A DNA stretch of 64,000 nucleotides, from positions 1 through 64,000 of the forward strand of contig CANTFL010001293.1 of the NCBI GenBank assembly GCA_947650285.1. Reading direction: 5' to 3'. A program made the translations under genes and the position numbers. Shown here piece after piece: positions 32,580-44,859 of this stretch. Each line of letters starts with the position of its first letter. Position 1 is the first letter of the stretch. The DNA is from Hyaloperonospora brassicae (lineage: Eukaryota; Oomycota; Peronosporomycetes; Peronosporales; Peronosporaceae). Below the pieces are notes generated by a model. It worked only from the letters and a program-made list of their open reading frames with translations, ran no database searches and was not told where the DNA came from.

Positions 32580-35500
32580 AATGTGGGCTGTTGACAGCAG
32601 GGCAACACATCACATCTGCCACGACAAGTTCAAGTTTACAAGCTTGGTCGAAGGCAATGACGGCGAGATCCTGGTGGCTGATGGCAACAAGGCGTCCATC
32701 AAAGGTGTAGGGATCATCGTGGAATGGTGATCCTGGCAAACGGGGACGAGCGCGAGATCGAGATCAAGAACGCGCTCTATGTGCCCAGCATGTGCAAAAA
32801 TCTGCTTTCGGTGCCGCAGATTAACAAGCATGGCAACTTTTTAAGTGGTGTTTGACGGAGCTACGATGTACGTCGCTCGAAAGGATTCCAACCAAGTGGT
32901 GGCAGCTGCCGATCTTGTCGATGGACTCTACGGGCTTCGCACGACGCAGCGATCGGCCAATGTGGCATCACGCGGTAACGTCGTTTTTCTACACGCGCGA
33001 ATGGGTCATGCTCCAGTCGACATGCTTCGCAAGATGGTGACAAATAACATGATGAAGGACGCCCAGATCCCTTTAAAGCCGAATGGACCAAGTTTGTATC
33101 GAGGATGCCTAGAAGAAAAAATGGTCCAAAAACCATTTCCAAGCAACCTTTGACAAGCGCTCCTACATCACCTTCGGGATGCTCCAATTCGACATCTTCG
33201 GACCCATGGAATAAGAGTCTCTGGGTGGCAGCAAGTATCTACTGCTGATCTTGGATGAAGCCAGCGGATGCATGAGAGGCTTCAGTCTGCATGCCAAGTC
33301 GGAGAGTGAAGACTGCATCAAGAAGTACATCATGATGGTTCAGACGCAGTTCAACAAGAAGGTCAAGTTTGTACATCACGATGGAGCCCGCGATTATGCG
33401 ACAAACTCGCTTCAAGATTTCTACGAAGGCAAAGGCATCGAAAAGAAAACCACGGTGCCATACGCACATCAAGCAAACGGAACTGCTGAACGAGCGATTC
33501 GGAACGTCGTCACGATCGGTCGCAGCATGCTCCACCATGCCAAGCTGGAAAAGCGCTTCTGGGCTGAAGCGGCTATGACGGCCGTCTATGTGAAGAACCG
33601 TTTGCCGTCACCCAAGGTATCGCACAATATATCCGTTCGAGATTGTCTACATTTCCAAGCTAAGTGTCAAGCACATGCGTGTTTTCGGGTGCCAAGCATA
33701 CATCTTGACTTCGAAGAAGTAACGACTCAATTGGGATCCCAAGGCGCGTGCTGGATTGTTTTTAGGCTACGAAGAAGTGTCCAAGGCGTATCGAGCTTTC
33801 GACATCGAGGCGGGGCAGGTGATGATAAGTCGCGATGTCAACTTCGATGAGTCGGCCTTTGGCCTTTCGATGCTGACCTCCGATGACGACGTTGATGGCC
33901 TGGACTTCAAATCAATCGATCTTGATGATAAAGATCCGCGTTTTAGGTACTTCAAACAAACAGGAAAGCGCAAGGCCCAACCCAGTCACGAAGATGAAGA
34001 CGCAAGTATGGGCCGAGCAGTGCGCCAACGGCCCGGATTGGAAGAGGCAAGTGCGCCGGACGACCGCTCTTCACGTCGAGCAAATGGAGATGAAGAAAAG
34101 GGGCTCGGAAGAGCAGCATGACACACCGACTTCCCCCGCGTTTTGGCATGCGAGTGCAAATGTTGTTAAAGCAGCAATTGATTTGTCGGAGCCGTCGACA
34201 TTTAAAGTAGCAGTGGGTGGCCCAGACCAAGTACACTGGCGCAAGAAAAATTAATGCGGAGCTCGATTCGATGAAGCTTCGCGGTGTTTTCCGTGTGTTT
34301 AAGTTACCCAACATACAAAGCGCCATTGGCAAAAAGTGGGTCTTTAAGATCAAGCGCAAGGCAAATGGGTCAATCGAGAAATACAAGGCACGACTTGTGG
34401 CCAAGATCTTTCGCCAAAATTACGGCATTGACTACACGGAGACATTCTCGCCCGTGGTCATGTACGTGACGCTGCGAATGGTCATCGCCATCGCTAAGCA
34501 TTTTGGATGGCCCCTCGACTAGCTTGATGTGGTGACTGCGTTCCTGTATGGAGTGATGAAGGAGAAGGTGTTCTGCGCCGTTCCCGAAGGCGTCAAGATG
34601 GACGGTAATTTCGACTGTCTCGAGTTGATCAAGGCGATCTATGGTCTCAAGCAAGCCTCTCGTGTTTGGAACGAGACCTTCGACGAGTTCATACGCTCGA
34701 TTGGTTTTTGAGCGTCAGGATTCGATTCGTGTCTCTACATTTTAACTTCAGAAGGCTACTGTCTGTTCGTGCTAGTCTACGTGGACGACGTCTTGGTGAC
34801 TGGAAGTTCGCTCGAGCTGGTTGCGCGCACCAAGAACGACCTCAAGACACGCTTCGAGATGACGGACAGCGGCAAGTGTGCATTTGTTCTTGGGACCGAG
34901 CTATTGGACGGTGAAGATGGCAGCGTGACGATGTGCCAGCGCCGTTATGTCGACGATGTTCTCAAGCGCTTTGAAATGGAAGAGTGCAAGGCTGTGGCAA
35001 GTCCTGTGAACGTCAGCTCTCAACTGGTGCTGAGAAACTCTGCGAGCAAGATCGACGTTCCATTCCGTAAAGCACTTGGTGCTTTGATGCATCTGACGAC
35101 TGCAACGCGACCGGACATCGCCTATGCTGTGAGATTTGTGCCGCGCTTCATGGAAACCCCCCAAGAGGAACACTGGGTTGCGGTCAAGCGTATCTTTCGC
35201 ATCCTACAAGGCACCAAGACGCATGGAATCTGCTACAAGCCAAGTGCGAACTCGACTTTTGTGGGTATTCAGATGCAGACTGGGCCGGTGATCTTGCTGA
35301 TCGCAAGTTGACGTCCGGATACGTCTTCATGCTATTGGGTGCGCCAGTGAGTTGAGGCAGCAAGAAGCAGTCAAGTGTGTCGCTGTCTACAAGCGAAGCG
35401 GAGTACATCGCGCTCAGTCTGGCCATCCAAGAAGGCAAGTGGATCCATCGCCTGCTATGCGAGATTTTGGCGGCTGCTAACGAGGAAGGACCCGAGCTCA

Positions 35501-35739
35501 TGATCCGTGAACACAACCAATCGTGCATCAAGATGACGAAGAATCCGTATAACCACGGCCGCGCCAACCACATCGACATCAAGTACCACCACATCCGTGA
35601 TGAGGTCAAGCGCGGTGAAGTGAAGCTCGAGTACTGCGAGACGACGGTGATATTGGCGGACATCATAACGAAAGGACTTCATGGACCACGCCACAAGGAA
35701 TTGACAGCGGCGCTCGGCACCCGTGCCCGTTCAAATTAA
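32580..35739 (+). pseudogene. pol of CopiaA (protease, integrase, RT, RNase H), broken
   Basis: Protease near 32590 reads AVDSRATHH; the expected DSGAT has Gly replaced by Arg. Integrase spans 32980-33620 ([12 protein letters not shown], then VHHDGARDY and GTAERAIRN for the DDE residues). RT spans 34230-34700 and 34769 onward with catalytic YVDDVLVTG near 34779. RNase H spans 35230-35700 (SLSTSEAEYIALS, then HIDIKYHHIRDE). Stops include TAG at 34519-34521, where the family has Q in QLDVVTAF, and TGA at 35354-35356, where W is usual. Several frame changes. Confidence 0.9.
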
Positions 35740-35749
35740 GGGGGCGTAT

Positions 35750-36031
35750 TGAGGGTTACCGGTACAATCCGAACTTCAAGCGTAGCTTTTACGAGATAGT
35801 TTTTACATCGGTAATTACCTCAGAGATGATTAGACGCGTAGGATGATTGGACGCGTGTAAATCAGGTTGATTAGATGCACCATGTGATTAAATGCGGTCT
35901 AGGGTAGGCAGAGTTAAGACCTATTAATAAATTACTTTCGAATCCTCCCTCAAGTGAGCAAGTGTTTTCCGCTTCGTTCTATCCGGTCTCTCCGCTCCGA
36001 TTTCGCTTCGCCACTCGCTCAAGTTACAACA
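35750..36031 (+). repeat. 3' LTR of CopiaA
   Basis: 282 bp, same length as the 5' LTR, preceded by the purine tract AATTAAGGGGG. Confidence 0.92.
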
Positions 36032-36231
36032 GTTTTGCTTGTAAACAAATCTAATGGTTCAATAGTATGTAATTCACGAATGCAAAAATACTGACACCCC
36101 CATTCTCTGCATTTTCTTATTCGTATGTAAATCGATACGACGATTATATGCCTTCTGCAATCAAAGTGTGTTATTTTACGCGATCTGCCGCGTGTGTGTA
36201 CTTGTACGCATACCGCAATGTTAGAAATGCC

Positions 36232-36627
36232 TGTTTAGAAACGTCTTGTCAGTCATTGTTATGTTACAGTTTTAACGGATATAACATGTGACGGTGACAC
36301 CTGATTGGTCAAATCCACAGACATCTTGACAGATGGTGAGACGAGGCTACGACGGTGACAGATCGTGTGACGAGGCAACGACAGTGACAGGTGTCGTGAC
36401 AGGATGGTGATGGACCAGGTGGCGGGAAAAGGTAGCGATATGAACGTTGGAAGACATGGCGACGGCTTGAGAGATGAGAGGGAAGACGGACGCAATCATG
36501 TTATGGTAAAGTTGCAGTGTATGTTATACTATTGTGTTCGCGAACGAAGAAAACACTTGCATATATTCACTTCTACTGCTACCTCTTCGCACACAAGTGC
36601 CTTTGTTCTACACGCAAATTTCCAACA
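36232..36627 (+). repeat. 5' LTR of CopiaB
   Basis: Starts TGTTTAGAAACG and ends TTCCAACA. Same length as its partner at 49061-49456. Confidence 0.92.
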
Positions 36628-36639
36628 GATTATAAGCCC

Positions 36640-37760
36640 AACGATCAAGCGCGAGGCTGTTGCAGCAGCACAAACCAAATTTGTCAAGGTTGCCGACGGT
36701 TTTGACAAGGCCGCCGGGGAACAACTTGAAGAGAAGTCGGCAGCGCTAATGGGGCCGATAAACAAGATGATGGCGATGCTCGGGGACATCAGCGACAGAA
36801 TGAATCAATGTAATCGTCCCAGAGAGAGCAAGCCGGCAAGGACGTCAGGGAATCTTCAAAGTCTCTTTTCTGTTCGGTTCTGGAAGCGGGATGACCCTCC
36901 AAGCTTTGGAAGAAGCTCTTTCCCGGAAGAAGTCTCCAACCGACTTAAAGGCAAGGCGTCAAGACTTCGAGAATATTAGCGTGCATCGTAGCAACTCCGG
37001 TGGTGTGAAGGTCAGGACGGAAGCGGTGCCGGAACCGGCACGCCCCAGGCAAGAAACTCGCACTTCCACCATTTGACGGCAAGGAACCCTACCAAAAACT
37101 TGGTAGTGGGCTCGTCGGATGGGGCAAGGTTTTTTCTCCGGCAAGTTGCATTGGTCGAGCGTGAATGGGATAAGCATGGCCGGAGGATATCAAGTTCGAC
37201 GTGCTGGGACAGCATCTCGGGGGGCAAGGCCCAAATCTGCTATAGTCGACAGGTTGAGTCTTGGTGGATAAAAAGCCAGACTCTGGAACACGCCATGAAA
37301 AGGATGCTCCAGACCTTCAACACCAATCTCTCACCTGGGCAAAGCATGAATTGCTTTACGGCACCTAAGGCGATACGCATAAGTTAGATGGACCATTACC
37401 TGTATCTGACGGCCGTGAGCGATGCGTGTGGAGATGCGGACAAGCTGGTGCTTTAAAACATCGTCAACTACGCGGACTCAAGCATGAGAATGACCATGTT
37501 GTCAAGGTTTAACATTCACCGACCCGACTCTCTACAGCAAGCCTAAGAGTTATCTCTGTTCGCACATTATGTGTAAAATGAGTCGCATGCGAAGAACTTG
37601 GGTCGCGACGTAGTGAACGCTGTTGAGCCACGAATGGAGCCGAAGGAGAGGGTCACGACGAGGTCAAGGAAGAAATTGACGAAGGTGACCAGCGTACATG
37701 CTACAGGTGTGGAGAAGTTGGCCACATTAGGTCTAGGTGTCCGCGGACGAGGTCAAAGGT
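36640..37760 (+). pseudogene. gag of CopiaB, broken
   Basis: Fragments in several frames. LPPFDGKEP at about 37060 is typical of copia Gag. The zinc knuckle CYRCGEVGHIRSRC is intact at 37699-37740. Numerous stops between; the capsid part is unreadable. Confidence 0.8.
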
Positions 37761-37814
37761 TGCAAGTGCATACTACATATTTGCAGTCGGAAACGGTGGT
37801 GACCTACATGAGGA

Positions 37815-40587
37815 CCACTGGTTCCTCGACAGTGGGTCCAGCAGACACTTGGTCAACAACCTAAGTCTGGTTGATCAACCCCGAAGATTGTCGAAATGAA
37901 TGCTTGACTGCGGCCACCATCGGGGGGTGATCTTCGGGTGACCAAGCAAGGGAGCGTACACGTCAAGGTTATCGCGCTCAGAGTCGTGAAGACGATAAGA
38001 CTTTCCGACGTCCAGTAATACTGCCAACCTCGAGCGGAACATCATATCCTATGGTAAGCTCAAGACTAAAGGATGCGTACTCAAATATCGAGGAGGGGCT
38101 TGTATTAGACTCCGGGACGAAGGGTGCACCGATTATGATTGTATGACCGCACAAACAACGTGCTTGTTGTCAAGGTGTTGAGACCTCGTACGATGGTTAC
38201 TGGTGCAATACGCGAGGAGATGATTTCTCTGACCAATCCACCTGAATATGAATTCGATTCGGGTGTTTAGTGTGGTACCTTGATGCACTTCCATTGCCGA
38301 CTCGGTCATCTATGCTTTGATACAATCACCAAAATAGCCAAGGACCCCGCATCAAGCCGACCGACACAACACGCATGAATTGCTTGGCGTGTGCTATAGG
38401 CAAACAGGCTGACCAAGCGCAGTCGAAGATGGACACTGGCATGAACTCACGTATCAATTTTATCGGTGGTTTAATATGTAGTGACCTGAAAATACCTATG
38501 AACCCAAGAGACCGTCTGGGTCATCGGTACCTGGTGAGCTTCTTTGATCACCGGTCCAAGTACTGCCGTGTGTTTCTGGACAAGACCAAAAACGATTACT
38601 ACGATCCAGTCCAAGCATTTCCTCGTACAATTTGAACGCGAGTTCAATTGCAAGGTCGATGTGTTACGCACAAACGGAGGCGGAGATTACAAGATTCTGG
38701 ACGTGTTTCGCAAGGCAACGGGGGTTTTGCGTCAAGTCAGCGAAGCTAGAAATCAAGCAAGCAACGGCACGGCTGAACGCATGCCTCGGATCAATCATGA
38801 ATGTCGTACGAAGCATGATGTCCGCCTCGAACCTCCCCTTGATATTCTGGGGTGATCTAGCGGAGTACGTGTCGTACATCCTGAATCAAAGTAGGACCAA
38901 GTCGAACCCGGCTAAGATATCCCGACGGAGTTCCTAACGAAGAAGGTGTCCAAGTTGACTAACATCGTGGCATTCAGGTCAGTATGCACCTTCCACATGG
39001 ATGCAAGAAACAAGTCGCTCGGAGAGCGCGGAAGGGCGGCCGTCGTTATCGGCGAAAGCGATAAGACGAAGGGGTACAAGGTGCAAATTTCTAAGGAGAA
39101 GGGGTACAAGGTGCAAATTTCTAAAGAGAAGGTGGTCATAATGAATCAGCACGTTCATAACATTGAATCGTTGTCGACCGATGATCACCTTGACCCGGAT
39201 CAAGATGGAATACGCGACCAGGAGAAGTCGAAGATGGTTGACCGACTGAATGCTCAGGTACAACGAAGCGACAAAAGACGTACCGAGAAGCATCGCAAGG
39301 TTCGCGAACCTAGATGGACAAGGGAACGTCCTGGTCCGATATCAATCAACAAACATCAAGTTAAAGAGGTATTAAGCGAAGATACTCCTGGATCCAGAGA
39401 TGTCGTCAATGCTATTATAGCACAAGATCTCAAGCACTATAGTAAAGCGTTCTAAAGTAAGCATCACCAAGAGTGGAAGATTGCCATGACTGATGAATTG
39501 GACGCGTTGAAGGCAAAAAAATGTCTGAAGGGTCGTTGCACAACCCAAGGAATCCTACGTACTACAGAACAAGTGGGTGTACAAGACCAAGACGGATGCG
39601 AACGGGGATATAGAGAGATACAAGGTTTTTATGGTCGTCTGTGGGAATGAATAAGTCTCCGGAGTCGACTACAACCTCATTTTCGCAGCAGTGATGGACT
39701 TTGGCACGGTGAAGATGATCCTTATGCTTTCAAGACGATGGAATGTATCGTCTCGACACGGAGATGTACCAAATGCATACGCCAAGGCCGAAAAGGAGGA
39801 GCATCTGGACATCTACATGATTGTGCCTAATGGGGTGGTTATGGACGAAGAGGAGCTCAAGGGTCTGGGAACGAAGTCAACGAACGACTTGACACTTCTG
39901 CTGAAGAAGTCACTATGTAAACTCAAGCAGTCTGGAAGACTCTGGAGCAAGCTACTCGATTCCAAGTTTCGACAGAGTGGTTTTCGACAATGCATGACGG
40001 ACGTGTGCTTGTACTTCAAGTATCAAGGCGAAACATGCACGGTGTTCGGGTCCTACGTTGACGATATACTTGTCACGGGGACTGACCGAAGTGAGGTGGA
40101 TAGCTACTTAACTGAGATGGAATGCTTATCGGTCAAGGATCTGAGTGTTGTGAACAAATTTCTGGGACTCCGCTTTAAGCTAGACGAGTCGAAGGGACAC
40201 CTTCTAAACCAAAAAGTGACTACCGAGTTGCTGTTGAAGGAGTTCGGACTGGACTCGGCGAATGGACTGAGGACTCCGATTGGAGACGTATACAATCTTA
40301 AAGATGAAGATGCTTAAGTATTTCTGCCAGCAAGAAGTGCCAAGGACGACCCAAGCGTGAAGTCTTTCCAGTCGACGGGGAGAAGCTTGCTTTGCATTGC
40401 AAGGTGCACGCGGCCGGGCATTTGTGTTGCGGCGCACAAGGCAACAAGACAGACGTACAAGCCGACATTTAAGGATTGGAAACTGCAAAAATGATCATGC
40501 GCTACTTGGAGATGTCGAAGAGATTATAAGCTATATCTGGGCAGCGATGGATCGAACTCCAAGGACATGCAAGTCGAGTGCTGGAGC
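37815..40587 (+). pseudogene. pol of CopiaB, 5' part (protease to start of RNase H), broken
   Basis: Protease motif HWFLDSGSSRHLVNN at about 37816. Integrase spans 38280-38890: HCRLGHLCFDTI zinc region, NCLACAIGK, LRTNGGGDY, NGTAERM. RT spans 39480-40320 with an open 208-codon frame from 39691 and catalytic YVDDILVTGT near 40053. The RNase H start reads GSNSKDMQVECW at about 40550-40585, where GypsyB interrupts it. A 30-bp direct tandem duplication (GYKVQISKEK twice) lies at about 39075-39134. Confidence 0.88.
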
Positions 40588-40981
40588 TGTAACGGGACAG
40601 CCCGTTACATGGAAATTGTCATTTGAGAGATAATGACAATAAATGATATCATGTTGAATATTCTTTGAACAATACCACCAACAGTGGTGATATTGATGGG
40701 TCGATTAAAGAGTTCTGCTCATTGCTTGATATCTTGACGATATCAACCCACCAATCGCCGCAAGTCGCGCGCAATGAGTGGTGACGAGACGTCACCATAC
40801 ACTCAGTTAGATTAGTATAATTACGTTAAGTCAAACCGAGAGACAGTGGTTAAATACTTAATTATATTAATATAACAGTTCTACTTTTTCCTTATATACG
40901 CTTCCTCGTTTGCCTCGTGTACGTCTGTCGGGCGCACCAAAACCCTTGCGTTAAGTTCACGCAAGGGTGTGCCCCGTTACA
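40588..40981 (+). repeat. 5' LTR of GypsyB
   Basis: 394 bp. Starts with a hairpin (arms TGTAACGGG and CCCGTTACA, loop ACAG) and ends CCCCGTTACA. It contains a second strong dyad, CCCTTGCG with CGCAAGGG, near its 3' end. Confidence 0.93.
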
Positions 40982-40982
40982 T

Positions 40983-41005
40983 CTGGTAGCACTTCGTAGT
41001 CCTTC
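40983..41005 (+). other. Primer binding site of GypsyB
   Basis: CTGGTAGCACTTCGTAGTCC starts one base after the LTR. Its first eight bases TGGTAGCA match those in GypsyA-2, so both families probably use the same initiator tRNA-Met-like primer. Confidence 0.6.
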
Positions 41006-41038
41006 CAAGGACCACAGCATCCAACATGAACATGTTGG

Positions 41039-42181
41039 ATGATGAAAGAGACCTTTCACGCCACGCGTGAAGGGTTTACCCATTTGAGTGACATCGAATG
41101 GAGTGCGGTAGAACGAATGGGTTCTACCGTAGGCGAGTTAGCCATTAGCGCCATGTTGGAGTCTCTAGACAGAGACCAACAACATGCCTCTGCAGCCAAG
41201 TTCATCCAAAGTGAACTTGTCGCCGAAAGGGAGAAAGAAGCCTTGCTTCACCAGCAAGGCTTTCAACAGGCCGAGCAGTTGAGAGAACTCGGTGCTCAAC
41301 AGACAGAGCTGTTGAGACAGCAGCAATTCCATGCTGCTGTTGGCGGGACGGCACATGCGCGTCGTCCCGAGGTCATGAAAGTTGACATCTCCAAGTACAG
41401 TGGAGTCCCGGAGGACTCCCTGTTACTATGGTTTGTCGAACTCGACAGAGCCTTATGGGCTCGTCGCGTCGAAGATGAGCAAATGAAACTCACATTTGCT
41501 CAGACCCACTTGGCAGGGCGTGCCAAAACTTGGTCCCTGGGACTCGAGAGTAGCGACCCAAATGTGTTTAGGTCGCTAGATGACTTCAAGTCCCGGCTCA
41601 GACAAACGTTTGAGCCGCCACGGGATGAGTTCAGGGCTCGTTCAGAGCTCCTGAAACTCAAGCAGGGTAAGCGTGATGTGCACGCTTACGCACAACATAT
41701 ACGACTCCTCGCGAGTAGTATAACTGCTAACCCAGTCCATGAACACACGTTGATTACGGTGTTCATGCAAGGGCTCGCAGAAGGGCCCGTCAGGAGCCAC
41801 CTGTTCCGCCTTGAGCTGAATACGCTTGAAGAAGCGATATCAGCCGCGGAACAGGAAGACGTTAGCATGAGACAGGCTCATGCTAGCTCAAACTCTTACC
41901 GTCCACCGAGACGACAAGAGATCGGAGGTCCAGAACCAATGGACCTCTGCTATGTTGAGAGCAAGAGACCTCGTTCTTCAAACAACAAGCGATTGCAGAG
42001 GTGTAATCGCTGTCAGAAGTTAGGGCACTACGCATACGAGTGTAGTGCTCCACGCCCTGTACCAAACAGTACTGAGCGAAATGGACGACCATTCGCCAAG
42101 AAGGGCAATGGGCGTGGGTCCAGCGCTGTTGCGAAGCCGCAACAGCGAGACGGACCATCAAAAAATGGTCGAAGTCAGTAG
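41039..42181 (+). CDS. GypsyB Gag polyprotein
   Basis: 380 residues, open throughout. ATG at 41039 (MMKETFHA). An N-terminal Gln-rich coiled region (about 50-105) precedes a capsid-type retrotransposon Gag domain (about 115-290: WFVELDRALWARRV, LAGRAKTW, FKSRLRQTFEP, LKQGKRDVHAYAQHIR). The zinc knuckle CNRCQKLGHYAYEC (CX2CX4HX4C) lies at about 322-335, and a basic tail follows. It would form the particle and bind genomic RNA. It stops at TAG just before the protease frame, which is shifted, so Pol may need a frameshift (inference). Confidence 0.9.
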   Translation: MMKETFHATREGFTHLSDIEWSAVERMGSTVGELAISAMLESLDRDQQHASAAKFIQSELVAEREKEALLHQQGFQQAEQLRELGAQQTELLRQQQFHAAVGGTAHARRPEVMKVDISKYSGVPEDSLLLWFVELDRALWARRVEDEQMKLTFAQTHLAGRAKTWSLGLESSDPNVFRSLDDFKSRLRQTFEPPRDEFRARSELLKLKQGKRDVHAYAQHIRLLASSITANPVHEHTLITVFMQGLAEGPVRSHLFRLELNTLEEAISAAEQEDVSMRQAHASSNSYRPPRRQEIGGPEPMDLCYVESKRPRSSNNKRLQRCNRCQKLGHYAYECSAPRPVPNSTERNGRPFAKKGNGRGSSAVAKPQQRDGPSKNGRSQ

Positions 42182-42231
42182 GGGCGGAGCGCCCTACTGA
42201 TCCAGCAACCTCAAGAGAATTTGCAAATCTC

Positions 42232-43248
42232 TTGACGAAAGTTGCTCCAGATACACAATTATTGTGTGTCTCTGCACCTGGTGATGACGTTTTGCTCATC
42301 CCCTTAAAGTTGGAAGCGACAAATGATTTGTCGCTTCGTGCCCTAGTAGACTGTGGGGCGTCGAACAACTTTGTTCGTCACCAGTCACTAGAGGGTCGTA
42401 GGCACAAGTTCGTTGAGCGCGACATTCCCCTCACGAGGATGACGGTGCGCCTTGCAACAGGCGCATCTATCACCGTTGAGAAACGTGTAGTAGGAATCCA
42501 CAACACGTTAGAGAGCGAAAAGTACGATGATGACTTCATCGTACTGGATCTAGATGACAACTTTGATGTCATCCTGGGATTAACTTGGCTCAGAAGGTAC
42601 TAGCTAAGGGTGAGATGGCAGCATCGATTAGTGAAGATGCCTGCCGCTTGTTCATCAGATGGCCATCTGATGAACGTCGTGGATCGTCCACAAGCGTGTG
42701 GATGTACTGCAAGTGAGTGTGATGGCCTCACTTGCGGTACGGTCGTTAGCACGACTGCACAAGATCACAGTGAAGTTGATCACTACACTGTGGAGCAAGC
42801 TCCCGGAGGCTGTACAGAAGTACAGGCTGCGCCGAAGGTCCACCACTCGAGTAAGTCGAGTGGACCGGGACATGGATGCATGCCTAGCGGGCAGCATCTT
42901 AGAAGTAAGAAACCTGTTGCCCCCAAAGGGCAACATGGACATCCTAGGTCGACTGGAGAGTCGACCGAAGAGGATCGGTCCCTGACTGTGGGTGCACAGC
43001 CACAGTCAGAAGACGTCGAGGGAATAAGTCCCCACGCACTTGAGGAAGGAATTCCTCAAAAGTCACTTGCAGAGGGATCAGGCCTTCAGCAACCTGTGGA
43101 AAGAAGTTACCAGGAAGTAACCGAGACGTTGAACGTCTTGGTTAATGACGGATCAAGCGTAGGCGCTTATACACTTGATCTGATTGTGCCTCCGAAGTTA
43201 ACTTCGGAGATAAGTCAATTGCCAACGCTAGAGCCGAAACGGTTCTAG
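42232..43248 (+). pseudogene. GypsyB protease and linker
   Basis: Retropepsin region: ALVDCGASNNFV carries the active site (D-C-G-A-S instead of the usual D-S-G-A-S), and FDVILGLTWLRRY is the conserved C-terminal block. A TAG at 42601-42603 ends the frame, which then continues open to 43248 as a linker with no known domain. The frame is offset from gag. The linker is where hairpins are densest, including a 26-bp perfect palindrome at 42650-42675. Confidence 0.75.
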
Positions 43249-43468
43249 CGTGATCTGCGTAGTGGCAAAGTCAAGCAGATCTGCATACTCGTCGCAGAGG
43301 ATGAGTATGTGGCCAATATTCGGTCGGCAACAGTATTTGCTGTCAGCAGCTCATCGATGGACGAAAGTGTCCTCGATAGGAAGACTCGGATTGAGCGATA
43401 CACGTCTCAATCCTGGGAGTCACTTCCGGCAAATCCTTTGTATAAGGATTTGATCTAAATTCAAGGAT

Positions 43469-44859
43469 GTGTTCCCTGAATCCGTACCTTGCGAGTTGCC
43501 TAAGGACAAAGGCACTCGACACGAGATCGAGATCAAACCGGGCTCGAAGTACTGTGTCATGAAGCAGTGGCCACTGCCTCGTGAACAAGTACTAGCGATC
43601 GACAAGTTCTTTGCCGATCGCTTAGCAGCGGGCCATGTGAGAGAATCAACACCCCCTCACAGCTCTCCGACCTTCTGTGTGCGAAAGGCCACAGGAGGGT
43701 GGCGGATAGTGCACGCATTCAACAAATTGAATGCTGCAACGGTACCGGCTCAGACGCCGATACCGAGGAAGGACGTAATCATAGATGGTATGTCAAAGAG
43801 TACCATCTTTTCGTCCATGGATCTGATGGATGGGTTCTATCAGATCATCATGCGTGAACGGGACATCCCGTTCAAGGCAGTGAGTACCCCTTGCGGGATG
43901 CTATGGGAGTGGCTAGTTATGCCACAGGGGCTGAGTAATGCCCCTGCAACATTCAACAGATGTGTCACAAATCTGTTGAGACCGGTGCGAGACTTCGCAC
44001 CGAGTTACTTCGACGATGTGTTCGTCCATAGTCGGGCTATGGACGGAAAGACGGACGTTGAAGTTCACAGAACTCACTTCCGTCAAGGTTCTTCAACTTA
44101 TGCGCAAGCATGAGTTGTATGCCAACCTCAAGAAGTGTATATTCGCGGCAAGCGAAATACCACTTCTTGGGTGCATCGTCGGCAAACACGGCGTACGCCC
44201 TGATCACGAAAAGATCAAGGCGACCACCGACTGGCCAGTGCCAGTCGATGTCAAAGGACTAAGGAAGTTCCTTGGTCCAGCGGCGTGCTTGCACAAGTAC
44301 TCGCGCAACTACGCCGAGATGACTGTTCATCTTTCTTTCTTGCTCAAGAAAAATGCCAAGTGGTCATGGAACGCTGAGTGCCAGCGTTCCTTTGAGGGTA
44401 TCAAGCAAAGCTTGATGCAATCGCCGATCTTGGCGATTGCAGATCAGGACAGACCATTTCATGTGGTCTGTGACGCCAGCGATTTTGCAATCGGCTGTGC
44501 GTTAATGAAGTTCGATGCAGATGGCGCGGAGCGCGTCATCTGTTATCAGTCGCGTCAGCTGCAAGCAGCTGAGCGAAATTACCCAGTGCATAACAACGAA
44601 CTCCTTGCCATGAAGTATGCACTGGCTAAGTTCCGGGTCTATATCATTGGGAGATAGACCGTTCATCGTCTATACGGACCATGCGTCATTACTCACGGCC
44701 GTAAACAGCCCACACCTCTCGCAAAGGATGGCGAGGTGGCTGTCTTTCTTCGCGGAGTATAACTTCTCCGTGGAGTATAAACCGGGACGACTCAATGTCG
44801 TCGCGGATGCGCTTTCGCGCCGGCCCGATTTCGAGCCGGACGCACAAATCCAACAGTGA
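43469..44859 (+). pseudogene. GypsyB reverse transcriptase and RNase H, frameshifted
   Basis: RT is open from 43469 (PTFCVRKATGGWRIVHAFNK, WEWLVMPQGLSNAPATFNR, catalytic YFDDVFVHSR near 44008) until a frame change at about 44075. The second frame to 44657 carries the rest of RT (LGCIVGKHGVRPDHEKI) and RNase H (VCDASDFAIGCALM, NYPVHNNELLAMKYAL). A further frame change near 44650 leads to YTDHASLLT and ADALSRRPDFEPD. Only two or three lesions, so recently active. Confidence 0.88.

Larger units (their letters stand above)
31409..36031 (+). mobile_element. CopiaA: Ty1/copia retrotransposon, defective but young
   Basis: 4.6 kb with 282-bp LTRs that differ at about six positions by eye, so a fairly recent insertion. 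Domain order gag, protease, integrase, RT, RNase H is diagnostic of Ty1/copia. Coding is interrupted by several stops and frameshifts. No clear target duplication (TATAT before, GTTTT after). Confidence 0.94.
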
